Positions 1 through 6,182 are shown, counted from the stretch's first letter. The stretch is 8,467 bases of DNA from Gulosibacter massiliensis (GCA_945901035.1 CAMDKN010000050.1:1-8467); one strand, 5' to 3'. A program made the numbers and translations. The notes: a model not told the origin generated them from the sequence alone.

Positions 1-518
1 ATGGTGCGAGCACCGAGCGCCTTCGAGGCCGCGGTGACGGCAAGGCCAATCGGACCGGCGCCGAGAACCACCAAGGTGTCGCTTGCGTTCACGTTACCGA
101 CGCGCATCAACGCGTAGTACGCAACACTGAATGGCTCAACGAGTGCGCCGTTGTTCCACGAAATGTTCGTGGGAATCTTGTGGAGCCACGACGCTTTCGT
201 GATGAAGAATTCCGCTGCCGCACCACTGATGGAAAAACCAAAGTGATCGTCGCCAATGACACAGTCACCAACGACGTGGTCACCCTTGGCGAAATTCGTT
301 ACTTTCGCGCCGACCTTCATCACTTCGCCCGACCATTCGTGCCCGGGAATGATGGGATAGCTGAACGGAATGATGTAGCGTCCCTCGAGCAACTCGATGT
401 CGGAGTGGCACACACCGACGGCACGTGACGCGATGAGGACCTCATCGTCCGCGATCTCGGGAACGGAAAGCTCACTGACTTCGGCTTTACCTTCTGACAC
501 AAACTGTAGAGCCTTCAT
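1..518 (-). CDS. Zinc-type MDR alcohol dehydrogenase lacking the structural-zinc lobe (partial, C-terminus outside window)
   Basis: Last visible gene of the minus-strand operon; 172 complete N-terminal residues are present and the gene continues past the left edge. It is a medium-chain dehydrogenase/reductase, expected to oxidise an alcohol to a carbonyl with NAD(P). Visible catalytic-zinc residues are C37 (in GVCHSD), H60-E61 (in GHEW) and E128 (in ALVEPFSVA). The Rossmann glycine motif GAGPIG is at 153-158, just before the cut. The usual Cys-x2-Cys-x2-Cys-x7-Cys structural-zinc lobe is absent: the segment around 83-103 keeps only C86 and is shortened. Such MDRs are known (B. subtilis BdhA also lacks that cluster), so this need not be a defect. 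ATG at 518 follows the upstream gene's TAA by 2 nt, and an AGAGGA ribosome site (527-532) inside that gene's end is spaced 8 nt. Family assignment is firm; substrate is unknown. Confidence 0.9.
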   Translation of the reverse strand, partial: MKALQFVSEGKAEVSELSVPEIADDEVLIASRAVGVCHSDIELLEGRYIIPFSYPIIPGHEWSGEVMKVGAKVTNFAKGDHVVGDCVIGDDHFGFSISGAAAEFFITKASWLHKIPTNISWNNGALVEPFSVAYYALMRVGNVNASDTLVVLGAGPIGLAVTAASKALGART

Positions 519-520
519 GA

Positions 521-1579
521 TTAGTGTCCTCTCACTAGTACTTTGGTTTCGGTTCCGGTTGGGGAGACCAGTTCTTCAAAGCCCTTTGTCACGATGTCGT
601 CCATGTTGATGGTCGAGCTGACGACTTTCTCTACCGCCAAACCGCGGCGACCAATCAGGTCGATGATTCGAGGCCAATCAGTGACCGGGTAGCACCAGGT
701 CCCGGTGTAGGTGATTTCGCGTTCGGCGAGTTCCATTGGTTCAATCGACGCCGGACTCGTGTGCAAACCAGTCTGCACAACATACCCACCGGAACGGACT
801 GCCTTGATCGCGGTCTGGAGCGCGCGTTCGTTGCCGGAACATTCGATGACCGCGTCAACACCGATTCCGCCGGTCGCGTCTTTCATCGCGGCGATAACGT
901 CGTCCTTGGTCGGATCGAGCAACGTTGCGACGCCGAGGTTGTTCATCATTTTCTGCCGGTTGGGGTTCAATTCGGAAACGTAGACGCGTGCGCCGAGGTT
1001 CTCGGCGTACAGTGCGGCCAGGGCACCGATTGGTCCGGCGCCCGTGATCAGGATGGTGTCTCCGGGGCGAACATTTCCGCGGTCGACACCGTAGGCCGCC
1101 ACCGCGGTGGGTTCGACGAGCGCACCCGCGACATCCGAAACGTTGTCATGCAGTCTGAAGACGTTAGCGGCGGGAACTACTGCTTGCTCGGCAATACCGC
1201 CCCACTCGCAGCTGAGCCCGATACAGGCCATTGAGGTGCAGAGGTGGTTGTCCCCGCGTGAGCAGAAGTAACACACACCGCACGACAGAAGTGGCATGGC
1301 CGATACGCGGTCACCGACCTTCACGTTGGTGACACCCTTACCGACCTCCAGCACCTCGGCCGAGAACTCGTGTCCGAGGATCTGCGGGAGGATTGAGCCG
1401 TTCAGTTTGTGGGGCTTCGACGGAATGACGATGGGCCCCATCGCGTACTCGTGCACGTCCGTTCCGCAGATTCCGCACCAGAAGGGCTTGAGCCGTACCT
1501 CACCGACACCGACGGACTGAGGTTCTGCGACATTTTCTACACGAATGTCTTTCGCCCCGTAAAAGATTGCGGCCTTCAT
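521..1579 (-). CDS. 2,3-butanediol/sorbitol dehydrogenase-like zinc MDR dehydrogenase
   Basis: Complete 352-residue medium-chain dehydrogenase, normal length for the family. Catalytic zinc residues are C38 (WCGICGTD), H70-E71 (GHEF) and E156 (ALVEPTAVA). The structural zinc lobe is intact with C100, C103, C106 and C114. The NAD-binding motif GAGPIG lies at 180-185, and an acidic residue near the end of the next strand (SELN) suggests NAD rather than NADP. The N-terminal WCGICGTDVHEY segment followed by GP and IP resembles bacterial (R,R)-2,3-butanediol dehydrogenases such as BdhA, so a vicinal diol or hydroxyketone is a reasonable but unproven substrate class. The ATG at 1579 has an AAGGAG ribosome site (1586-1591) at 6 nt. 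It lies 25 nt after the previous MDR gene and 2 nt before the next. Four extra cysteines or so near the lobe (C119, C124) have no obvious role. Confidence 0.93.
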   Translation of the reverse strand: MKAAIFYGAKDIRVENVAEPQSVGVGEVRLKPFWCGICGTDVHEYAMGPIVIPSKPHKLNGSILPQILGHEFSAEVLEVGKGVTNVKVGDRVSAMPLLSCGVCYFCSRGDNHLCTSMACIGLSCEWGGIAEQAVVPAANVFRLHDNVSDVAGALVEPTAVAAYGVDRGNVRPGDTILITGAGPIGALAALYAENLGARVYVSELNPNRQKMMNNLGVATLLDPTKDDVIAAMKDATGGIGVDAVIECSGNERALQTAIKAVRSGGYVVQTGLHTSPASIEPMELAEREITYTGTWCYPVTDWPRIIDLIGRRGLAVEKVVSSTINMDDIVTKGFEELVSPTGTETKVLVRGH

Positions 1580-1604
1580 TTTTTACTCCTTAGTGTTGCG
1601 GTGG

Positions 1605-2675
1605 TCACAGAGATGGATCGAAAAGGACTTTGCCCTGGATTTTCCCAGCGCCAAGTTGTTCCAGTTGGTTGACGAGGTCGGAGAGCGGGTGAACGCCTTC
1701 GATCAGCTCGGCAGCCAGGGGGGTGTTTCCCAAAATTTCCAGTGCCGGCGCCAGATCCTGGCCGCAGACGTGAGCAAGGGTGGTCAGGATGTTGATTTCG
1801 CTCATGACAATCCGGTGAACGTCAATCTCTTGCCTCGTCGACGGCAATCCAACCTGCAAAATGTTTCCACCTGGTTTTACGATCCCGATCGCGAATTGCA
1901 GTTGACCGGGTGCGCCACTCGCCTCAATCACCACGTCGATGCCGGAGTCACCGAAAATCTTCCGGATGTCTGCTTCGGCGTTGTCACCCACGTCGACCGT
2001 GTGATCAGCGCCCAACCGTGCCGCGCGCTCTAGTCGACTTCCCGCGAAATCGAGCACGGTGACCTCGGCGTTGAACAGTTTCTTCAGTCCCGACAAAACG
2101 AAAGTTCCGATTGCCCCGGCGCCGATCAACAGCACCTTGTCGCCATCGCGTACCCCGGCTCGTCGTGCGGCGTGCAAACCGACGGCGAGAGGTTGGGCGA
2201 TTCCCGCAGCGTCCAAACTCAGTCCGGTGGGAATCTTGACCAAGGTGCTGGTCGGCGCGGCAACGTACTCGGCCATTCCGCCGTCGCGGTTGAGCCCCAG
2301 AGTCACGTACTTCTCGCACAGGTTGGTGCGCTTTTCGGCACATCGTTTACACACACCGCAGGAGATTCCTGCTCCCGATGCAACGAGGTCACCTGTCGTG
2401 AACCCCGAAGCTGCATCGACGTCGCCAACGATTTCACCGATGAACTCATGGCCCATGATCATGGGACCATGATGGCCGCTCACCGGGTGCGTGGTTTGTG
2501 TCGCGAAAATCTTGGGGCCGGACTTGTACTCTGATGCATCACTACCGCACATGCCCGAACGTAAAACTTTGATCAATGCTTCGCCTGCGGCGGGCGTTGG
2601 AACATCGCGCTCTTCAATGCGCACGTCCCCCGCGGAGTGATAAACGGCGGCTTTCATTTTTCCCATCGAGGTCAC
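1605..2675 (-). CDS. Zinc-binding MDR dehydrogenase (sorbitol/threonine dehydrogenase-like), with Gln at a usual Glu ligand position
   Basis: Complete MDR dehydrogenase of 356 residues if started at the GTG at 2675, or 350 from the ATG at 2657 (MKAAVY, which aligns best with the start of the two sister genes); an ATG at 2666 is a third option. Numbered from the GTG: catalytic C43 (GMCGSD), H76-E77 (GHEF), structural-zinc cysteines C106, C109, C112 and C120, and Rossmann motif GAGAIG near 186-191. The position usually held by Glu in the ALVEP segment is Gln here (Q161 in IAQPLAVG; codon CAA at 2193-2195), which may alter zinc coordination. The GTG overlaps the M24 stop TAG by one base, suggesting translational coupling; a purine-rich AAAGGG precedes it closely. 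Role inferred: NAD(P)-dependent oxidation of a hydroxyl group in the same pathway as its neighbours. Substrate not recognisable. Confidence 0.92.
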   Translation of the reverse strand: MTSMGKMKAAVYHSAGDVRIEERDVPTPAAGEALIKVLRSGMCGSDASEYKSGPKIFATQTTHPVSGHHGPMIMGHEFIGEIVGDVDAASGFTTGDLVASGAGISCGVCKRCAEKRTNLCEKYVTLGLNRDGGMAEYVAAPTSTLVKIPTGLSLDAAGIAQPLAVGLHAARRAGVRDGDKVLLIGAGAIGTFVLSGLKKLFNAEVTVLDFAGSRLERAARLGADHTVDVGDNAEADIRKIFGDSGIDVVIEASGAPGQLQFAIGIVKPGGNILQVGLPSTRQEIDVHRIVMSEINILTTLAHVCGQDLAPALEILGNTPLAAELIEGVHPLSDLVNQLEQLGAGKIQGKVLFDPSL

Positions 2676-4057
2676 TAACCCTTTCCGCCACGCCCAGCAA
2701 CGGTGTTGAGGTGTGATTGGGAATCACGTTCGAGCGGCAGCGGGCCGCCCACCGAGAAATAGCGCTGACCCGCGACGAGGAGGTCTTCGGCGGGGAATTT
2801 GGTGATGACCTGGCACCCTGTTGCCGTGACAACGAGTTCTTCTTCGATTCGAGCAGCGCCCCAGCCATCAGCGGACGGCCAGTAGGTTTCCAGTGCGAAG
2901 ACCATTCCCTCTTTGAGAACTTCGGGGTGATCGAATGACACTAAGCGCGAGAAGATTGGCTTTTCCCAAATGGACAAACCAACGCCGTGGCCGTATTGCA
3001 AAGCAAACGCCGCTTCTTCGTTCGGGAAACCGAATTCCTCTGCCTTCGGCCACACCGCGACGATGTCCGCTGTGGTTGCGCCGGGACGAACCAGTGCGAT
3101 CGCGCGATCCATGTATTCGCGCGCCCGCTTGTAGGCGTCGTGCTGCGCGGTGCTCGCTGAACCCACCGCGAAGGTGCGGTAATAGCAGGTGCGGTAGCCC
3201 TGGTAGCTGTGCAGGATGTCGAAGAACGCCGGGTCGCCCGGGCGAATGATTCGGTCGGAATAGACGTGAGGGTGAGGCGAGCAACGCTCGCCGGAAATCG
3301 CGTTGACGCCCTCCACGTACTCGGACCCGAGGTCGTACAGGACCTTGGACACGAGACCGACGGCCTCGTTTTCGCGGACGCCGGGGCGCAGGAACTCGTA
3401 CAGCGATTCGTAGGCGGCATCGACCATCGATGCGGCCTGAGTGAGCAGCCCGATTTCTTCGCCCGTCTTGATTGCCCGTGCGTTCAAAAAGATTTGTTGC
3501 CCATCAACCACGTCGATTCCGGCCCGCTGGAGCGCGAACAGGATAGGGAGCTCGATGATGTCAACCCCCAGCGGTTCGTTGAGAAGTCCGAACTTCTCGA
3601 GTTCGTGTTTGATTTTGGCGGCAACCCCGTCGGCGATTCCCGAATCTGGATTGAACGCACCACGAAGAGTCGAGATACCGGCGCGGGCACCGGATTCGGC
3701 GCGAGGCTTGACCGCACCGTGGTGCGGCGCGTGGGGGTCGGCATCCGCTTCGGCCGTCGTGGTGTCGAGCCAGGGGTTGTACAACTGGTGGTGCTTCGCG
3801 GCGGAACCGAAATCCCACACGATGGGGTCCGAATTTCTGGTCACGAGCGCAAAGCGGATTGCCTTGTCGATTGCCCAGGTGCCGATGTGAGTGGACGACA
3901 TGTATCGAATGTTGGCGAAGTCAAACGCCAACAGCGCGCCAACATCGGATTTTTCCAATTCGACCTTCAACTTCGCCAGGCGCTCGGTTCGAAGCTTGTC
4001 GAAATCAAGGCGCTGTTCCCAGTCAACCTGATTGGTTCCGAATGTTGCCGTTGTCAT
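2675..4057 (-). CDS. M24-family metallohydrolase-fold protein (creatinase/Xaa-Pro peptidase/DddP-like), atypical metal site
   Basis: Complete 460-residue protein with two domains: a creatinase-type N-terminal domain (about 25-195, with FANIRYMSS and VWDFGSAAKHH) and a pita-bread M24 catalytic domain (about 205-415). The metal ligands of M24 enzymes are D-x10-D, H, E, E. Here D280 (AFFDIL), H357 (YGHGVG), E390 (ALET) and E405 (ARIEEE) are present, but the second Asp of the GYxSDxTRTF motif is C291 (GYRTCYYRTF). The fold family includes peptidases, creatinase, ectoine hydrolase and the DMSP lyase DddP, so function cannot be read from fold alone; with four dehydrogenases in the operon, hydrolysis or lysis of a small molecule is likelier than peptide processing. 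The region 98-125 is rich in Asp, His and Ala. ATG at 4057 follows the SDR stop by 31 nt with a GAAAGG ribosome site at about 7 nt. Confidence 0.93.
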   Translation of the reverse strand: MTTATFGTNQVDWEQRLDFDKLRTERLAKLKVELEKSDVGALLAFDFANIRYMSSTHIGTWAIDKAIRFALVTRNSDPIVWDFGSAAKHHQLYNPWLDTTTAEADADPHAPHHGAVKPRAESGARAGISTLRGAFNPDSGIADGVAAKIKHELEKFGLLNEPLGVDIIELPILFALQRAGIDVVDGQQIFLNARAIKTGEEIGLLTQAASMVDAAYESLYEFLRPGVRENEAVGLVSKVLYDLGSEYVEGVNAISGERCSPHPHVYSDRIIRPGDPAFFDILHSYQGYRTCYYRTFAVGSASTAQHDAYKRAREYMDRAIALVRPGATTADIVAVWPKAEEFGFPNEEAAFALQYGHGVGLSIWEKPIFSRLVSFDHPEVLKEGMVFALETYWPSADGWGAARIEEELVVTATGCQVITKFPAEDLLVAGQRYFSVGGPLPLERDSQSHLNTVAGRGGKG

Positions 4058-4088
4058 GATGTGCCTTTCATAGAGATGGAGATCCGGG

Positions 4089-4868
4089 TCAGACCAGGAT
4101 CATTCCACCGTCGATTGCCATGGTTTGACCTGTTACATAATCTGAATCACTGCTCGCGAGGAACAAGGCCGTGGGAACAATGTCTTCCGGCTGGGCCGCG
4201 CGGCCAACGAGGATTCCCGCTGCCATTGAATCAAAACCGGAATCACCTTCACCAATTTCCTCAAGATCTTTATCGAGCTTGGTCCAGAGCGGGGTTTGAA
4301 CCACGCCGGGCGAAAAGGCATTGACCGTGATGTTGTGTTCCGCCAGGGCCCGAGCAGCGGCTTGAGTGATGGAAATCACGGCGGCTTTCGACGCGCTGTA
4401 TGGGGCAAAACTGGAAAAGCCCGTTCGCCCGGCGATAGAGGCAGTGTTGACGACCTTGCCGCCAGTTCCTTGGCGAATAAACTGCTTCGCGGCTTCCTGG
4501 GTGCCGACAAAAACCGCGAGCGCATTCACGCTCATGATGGTGTTGAAGTTGTCTTCGGTCACGTCGAGAAACTTCATCGGCTTATTGAATCCAGCGTTGT
4601 TGAAGTAACAATCCAACTGGCCGAAGGTTTTTGCCGCGAGTTCGATGCCCGCAGTAACCGACGCGCGGCTTGTCACATCGACGTGGGCCGATATCGCGCT
4701 GCCACCCGACTTGTTGATTGCATCAGCGGCCGTTTGGGCGGCATCCGCATTGAGATCGGCGATGACGAGGTTCGCGCCCTCCGCGGCTAGGCCGTGGGCG
4801 ATACCCAAACCGATACCGGACGCGCCACCCGTAATGAGTACGGTCCGACCGGACATTCTGGTTCCCAT
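4089..4868 (-). CDS. Classical SDR-family oxidoreductase (sorbitol/acetoin reductase-like)
   Basis: First gene of the minus-strand operon; 259 residues, standard for a classical short-chain dehydrogenase. The nucleotide-binding motif is TGGASGIG (13-20); D38 at the end of the second strand (VIADLN) favours NAD(H) over NADP(H). NNAG is at 90-93, and the catalytic tetrad is N115, S144, Y157 and K161 (YSASK). The segment PGVVQTPLWTKLD (187-199) resembles acetoin reductases and sorbitol-type dehydrogenases, so oxidation of a secondary alcohol in a diol or polyol is plausible; substrate unproven. Start: an AGGAGGG ribosome site lies 1 nt from an ATG at 4871 and 4 nt from the ATG at 4868, so 4868 is preferred. 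The open frame extends much further upstream (to 5150), but that part lacks family similarity and crosses the divergent control region. Confidence 0.93.
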   Translation of the reverse strand: MGTRMSGRTVLITGGASGIGLGIAHGLAAEGANLVIADLNADAAQTAADAINKSGGSAISAHVDVTSRASVTAGIELAAKTFGQLDCYFNNAGFNKPMKFLDVTEDNFNTIMSVNALAVFVGTQEAAKQFIRQGTGGKVVNTASIAGRTGFSSFAPYSASKAAVISITQAAARALAEHNITVNAFSPGVVQTPLWTKLDKDLEEIGEGDSGFDSMAAGILVGRAAQPEDIVPTALFLASSDSDYVTGQTMAIDGGMILV

Positions 4869-4872
4869 CATT

Positions 4873-4879
4873 CCCTCCT
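4873..4879 (-). promoter_or_regulatory. Strong ribosome binding site of the SDR gene
   Basis: On the minus strand this reads AGGAGGG, a near-perfect anti-16S sequence. It leaves 1 nt to the ATG at 4871 and 4 nt to the ATG at 4868, and so decides the start in favour of 4868. Confidence 0.75.
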
Positions 4880-4889
4880 GAACAGGGCG

Positions 4890-4900
4890 CCCCATTGGGG
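4890..4900. repeat. Short inverted repeat CCCC-ATT-GGGG in the SDR leader
   Basis: A perfect 4-bp-arm inverted repeat with a 3-nt spacer lies about 20 nt upstream of the SDR start, within the inferred 5' leader. It might form a small hairpin near the ribosome site or be part of a protein site; it is short enough to be chance. Confidence 0.25.
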
Positions 4901-4917
4901 AGTGCCGCAGTGTGTTT

Positions 4918-4947
4918 AGTCTAGATGAACACGTAATGTGCTCACAA
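4918..4947 (-). promoter_or_regulatory. Possible sigma70-type promoter of the catabolic operon
   Basis: On the minus strand, TTGTGA (4942-4947; 4 of 6 to the -35 consensus) and TAGACT (4918-4923; 4 of 6 to the -10 consensus) are separated by 18 nt. This would start transcription near 4910 and leave a leader of about 40 nt before the SDR ATG. A small inverted repeat TGTG-CT-CACA (4937-4946) overlaps the -35 element, a position where a repressor would block polymerase. Consensus match only; moderate to low certainty. Confidence 0.35.
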
Positions 4948-4961
4948 CTACAATTTGGTCG

Positions 4962-4983
4962 ATCACGGTTCTCGATTCGTGAT
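4962..4983. promoter_or_regulatory. Candidate operator: ATCACG-N10-CGTGAT inverted repeat
   Basis: Perfect 6-bp arms (4962-4967 and 4978-4983) spaced by 10 nt give half-site centres 16 bp apart. It lies in the divergent intergenic region, just upstream of the possible -35 of the operon, where an activator or repressor could act. No regulator gene is present in the window to match it with. Confidence 0.35.
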
Positions 4984-5000
4984 TCTTTTCGGCAAAAATC

Positions 5001-5012
5001 CTTGCTAGCAAG
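5001..5012. promoter_or_regulatory. Candidate operator: perfect 12-bp palindrome CTTGCTAGCAAG
   Basis: An uninterrupted 12-bp dyad near the middle of the region between the divergent SDR operon and VOC gene. The size and place fit a dimeric repressor site shared by both promoters. No rRNA-type or terminator features accompany it (no T-tract on either side). Assignment to a regulator family is not possible from the sequence. Confidence 0.4.
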
Positions 5013-5125
5013 TGGAAAACGGCTAGGTTCCACAGGTGGGGGCCGAGCAATAGTTTTCAAACCGTTATGTCTGGTCAGCGTGAACACGGTGGGAATAGTG
5101 TTGAATGGGGCTTTACTCAGCGACG

Positions 5126-5131
5126 AAAGGA
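5126..5131 (+). promoter_or_regulatory. Ribosome binding site of the VOC gene
   Basis: AAAGGA spaced 8 nt from the ATG at 5140. It supports this start over a frame that stays open upstream to 4912. Confidence 0.6.
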
Positions 5132-5139
5132 ATCGAGAA

Positions 5140-5589
5140 ATGTCCTTCACGGTAAAAGGCGTCCATCATTTCGGTATCACCGTTCGAGACATGAAGAGGT
5201 CGTTCGATTGGTACTCCAGAATGTTCGGGTTACAGCCCGGTCCGGTCAATCATGGCGAAGGCAAAGCGCTCTCGGACGCAGTTCAAGTGGAGGGAACCGA
5301 ATTGTCGTTCTCGATGATCGACATCGGTGGCACGCGCATCGAGTTTCTCGAGTACCACAATCCGCGGGGCAAGGACTTTGACCTCAAGAATGGTGACGTG
5401 GGGGCGACGCACATCTGCCTGCAGATCGACGACATGGACGTGGCCTACAGCACTCTTCTGGAGCGCGGCGCGGTCTTCAACGCACCACCCGTCACGCTCA
5501 CCGATGGGGATCTTGCCGGTTCACGTTGGGCATACCTTCGCGACCCCGATGGCATCCAACTCGAGATTTGGGCCAGCCCCGAAAGCTAG
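5140..5589 (+). CDS. VOC-superfamily (glyoxalase/epimerase/dioxygenase fold) protein
   Basis: A 149-residue protein with two paired beta-alpha-beta-beta-beta modules, the usual single-chain VOC size. Module 1 begins with GVHHFGITVRDMKRSFDWY (7-25); module 2 with THICLQIDDMDVAY (90-103) and ends with DPDGIQLEIW (135-144). Candidate metal ligands occupy the canonical places: H10, E71 (FLEY), H91 and E142. Members include glyoxalase I, methylmalonyl-CoA epimerase, extradiol dioxygenases and fosfomycin-resistance enzymes; nothing here picks one, although the FLEY and lack of the dioxygenase length make an isomerase/epimerase or lyase-like role more likely than ring cleavage. It diverges from the SDR operon across 271 nt with several inverted repeats, suggesting shared control and a role in the same pathway, for example isomerising or detoxifying a carbonyl intermediate. 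This link is inferred. Confidence 0.88.
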   Translation: MSFTVKGVHHFGITVRDMKRSFDWYSRMFGLQPGPVNHGEGKALSDAVQVEGTELSFSMIDIGGTRIEFLEYHNPRGKDFDLKNGDVGATHICLQIDDMDVAYSTLLERGAVFNAPPVTLTDGDLAGSRWAYLRDPDGIQLEIWASPES

Positions 5590-5686
5590 ATAGGGAACTC
5601 CACACACAGCGAGGCTTTGCCACGACTTGTCAACACTGCGCAATCACGTTCACCCGAGCAGAGCACGTCTCGCGCATCCTGAACGC

Positions 5687-5872
5687 ATGACAACAACAAT
5701 CACTCCCCTGGAAACCCGTGACCCCGAACGTGGTGCTGCGACCGCCGAATACGCGATCGCAACCGTGGCGGCCGCCGGCTTTGCCGGACTTCTCGCCGTC
5801 GTCCTTAAGAGCAGCCCGATTCAGAACCTTCTGACGGATCTCATCAGCGGTGCGCTCAGTTTCGTTTCGTGA
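5687..5872 (+). CDS. DUF4244-family Flp-type pilin-like protein
   Basis: A 61-residue protein with a short hydrophilic leader ending in R15-G16, then AATAEY: G at -1, Glu at +5 and Tyr at +6 match the Flp/class IVb prepilin cleavage motif (G, four residues, EY). One hydrophobic helix follows (about 22-43). The ERGAATAEYAIATVAAAGFAG segment is characteristic of the actinobacterial DUF4244 family, found in tad-type pilus loci (as Rv3656c). Expected to be processed by a prepilin peptidase and exposed at the cell surface. The ATG at 5687 has only a weak ribosome site; a TTG at 5627 in frame would add 20 residues without family likeness. The next gene overlaps its end by 23 nt, indicating one operon. 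Family call is good; pilus assembly in this organism is inferred. Confidence 0.85.
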   Translation: MTTTITPLETRDPERGAATAEYAIATVAAAGFAGLLAVVLKSSPIQNLLTDLISGALSFVS

Positions 5873-6182
5873 CGAGAAAGGCCTCGTCACACTCGAGATC
5901 GCGATCGCCATCCCGGCTCTGTTGCTCGTCGTCGGCCTGATTATCGGGGTGATCCGGTGGTCGATGGACGCGGTCACCGCGACCTCGGTCGCATCCGAAT
6001 CGGCGCGGGACATCGTGCGGGGTGAGCCCGAAGGCGAACGGCTCGCGGCGGCGAAGCGAATCGTTTCGCTCGCCGACTGGTCCGCCCGAGTCGAACCCTT
6101 CGAGGTGTGCGTCGATGCGCTATTCCCACCACCCCTTCCCCTCATGGGTCACGTCACGGTGAGTCAGTGCGCACCTCGCTAG
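5850..6182 (+). CDS. TadE-like minor pilin / pilus assembly protein
   Basis: A 110-residue protein, starting at a GTG inside the end of the DUF4244 gene (23-nt overlap). K10-G11 followed by LVTLE places G at -1 and Glu at +5 (E16), a class III/IVb prepilin-like motif typical of TadE pseudopilins. A single membrane helix spans about 17-36, followed by an amphipathic region with SARDIVRGE (51-59), common in TadE proteins, and a short extracellular tail holding C87 and C107, which may form a disulphide. It corresponds in position and type to Rv3655c of mycobacterial tad loci. There is no clear ribosome site, in keeping with translational coupling to the upstream gene. The start could be slightly further downstream only at the cost of the basic leader, so GTG 5850 is kept. 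Confidence 0.82.
   Translation: MRSVSFRDEKGLVTLEIAIAIPALLLVVGLIIGVIRWSMDAVTATSVASESARDIVRGEPEGERLAAAKRIVSLADWSARVEPFEVCVDALFPPPLPLMGHVTVSQCAPR

Noticed and set aside
3209..4324. Long plus-strand open frame (371 codons) opposite the M24 and SDR genes
   Set aside because: It mirrors the coding strand of two clear genes, crosses their junction, and its translation shows no domain or family pattern.
4912..5139. N-terminal extension of the VOC frame up to 4912
   Set aside because: The VOC fold begins right after the ATG at 5140, which has an AAAGGA site; the extension lies in the intergenic region and has no family likeness.
4869..5150. N-terminal extension of the SDR frame up to 5150
   Set aside because: The extra 94 residues resemble no SDR N-terminus, cross the divergent control region, and the strong AGGAGGG site marks the start at 4868.
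5590..5686. Intrinsic terminator or clear promoter between the VOC and DUF4244 genes
   Set aside because: Only a 3-bp stem (GGC-TTT-GCC) and a lone TTGTCA without a fitting -10 were found; not enough to call either.
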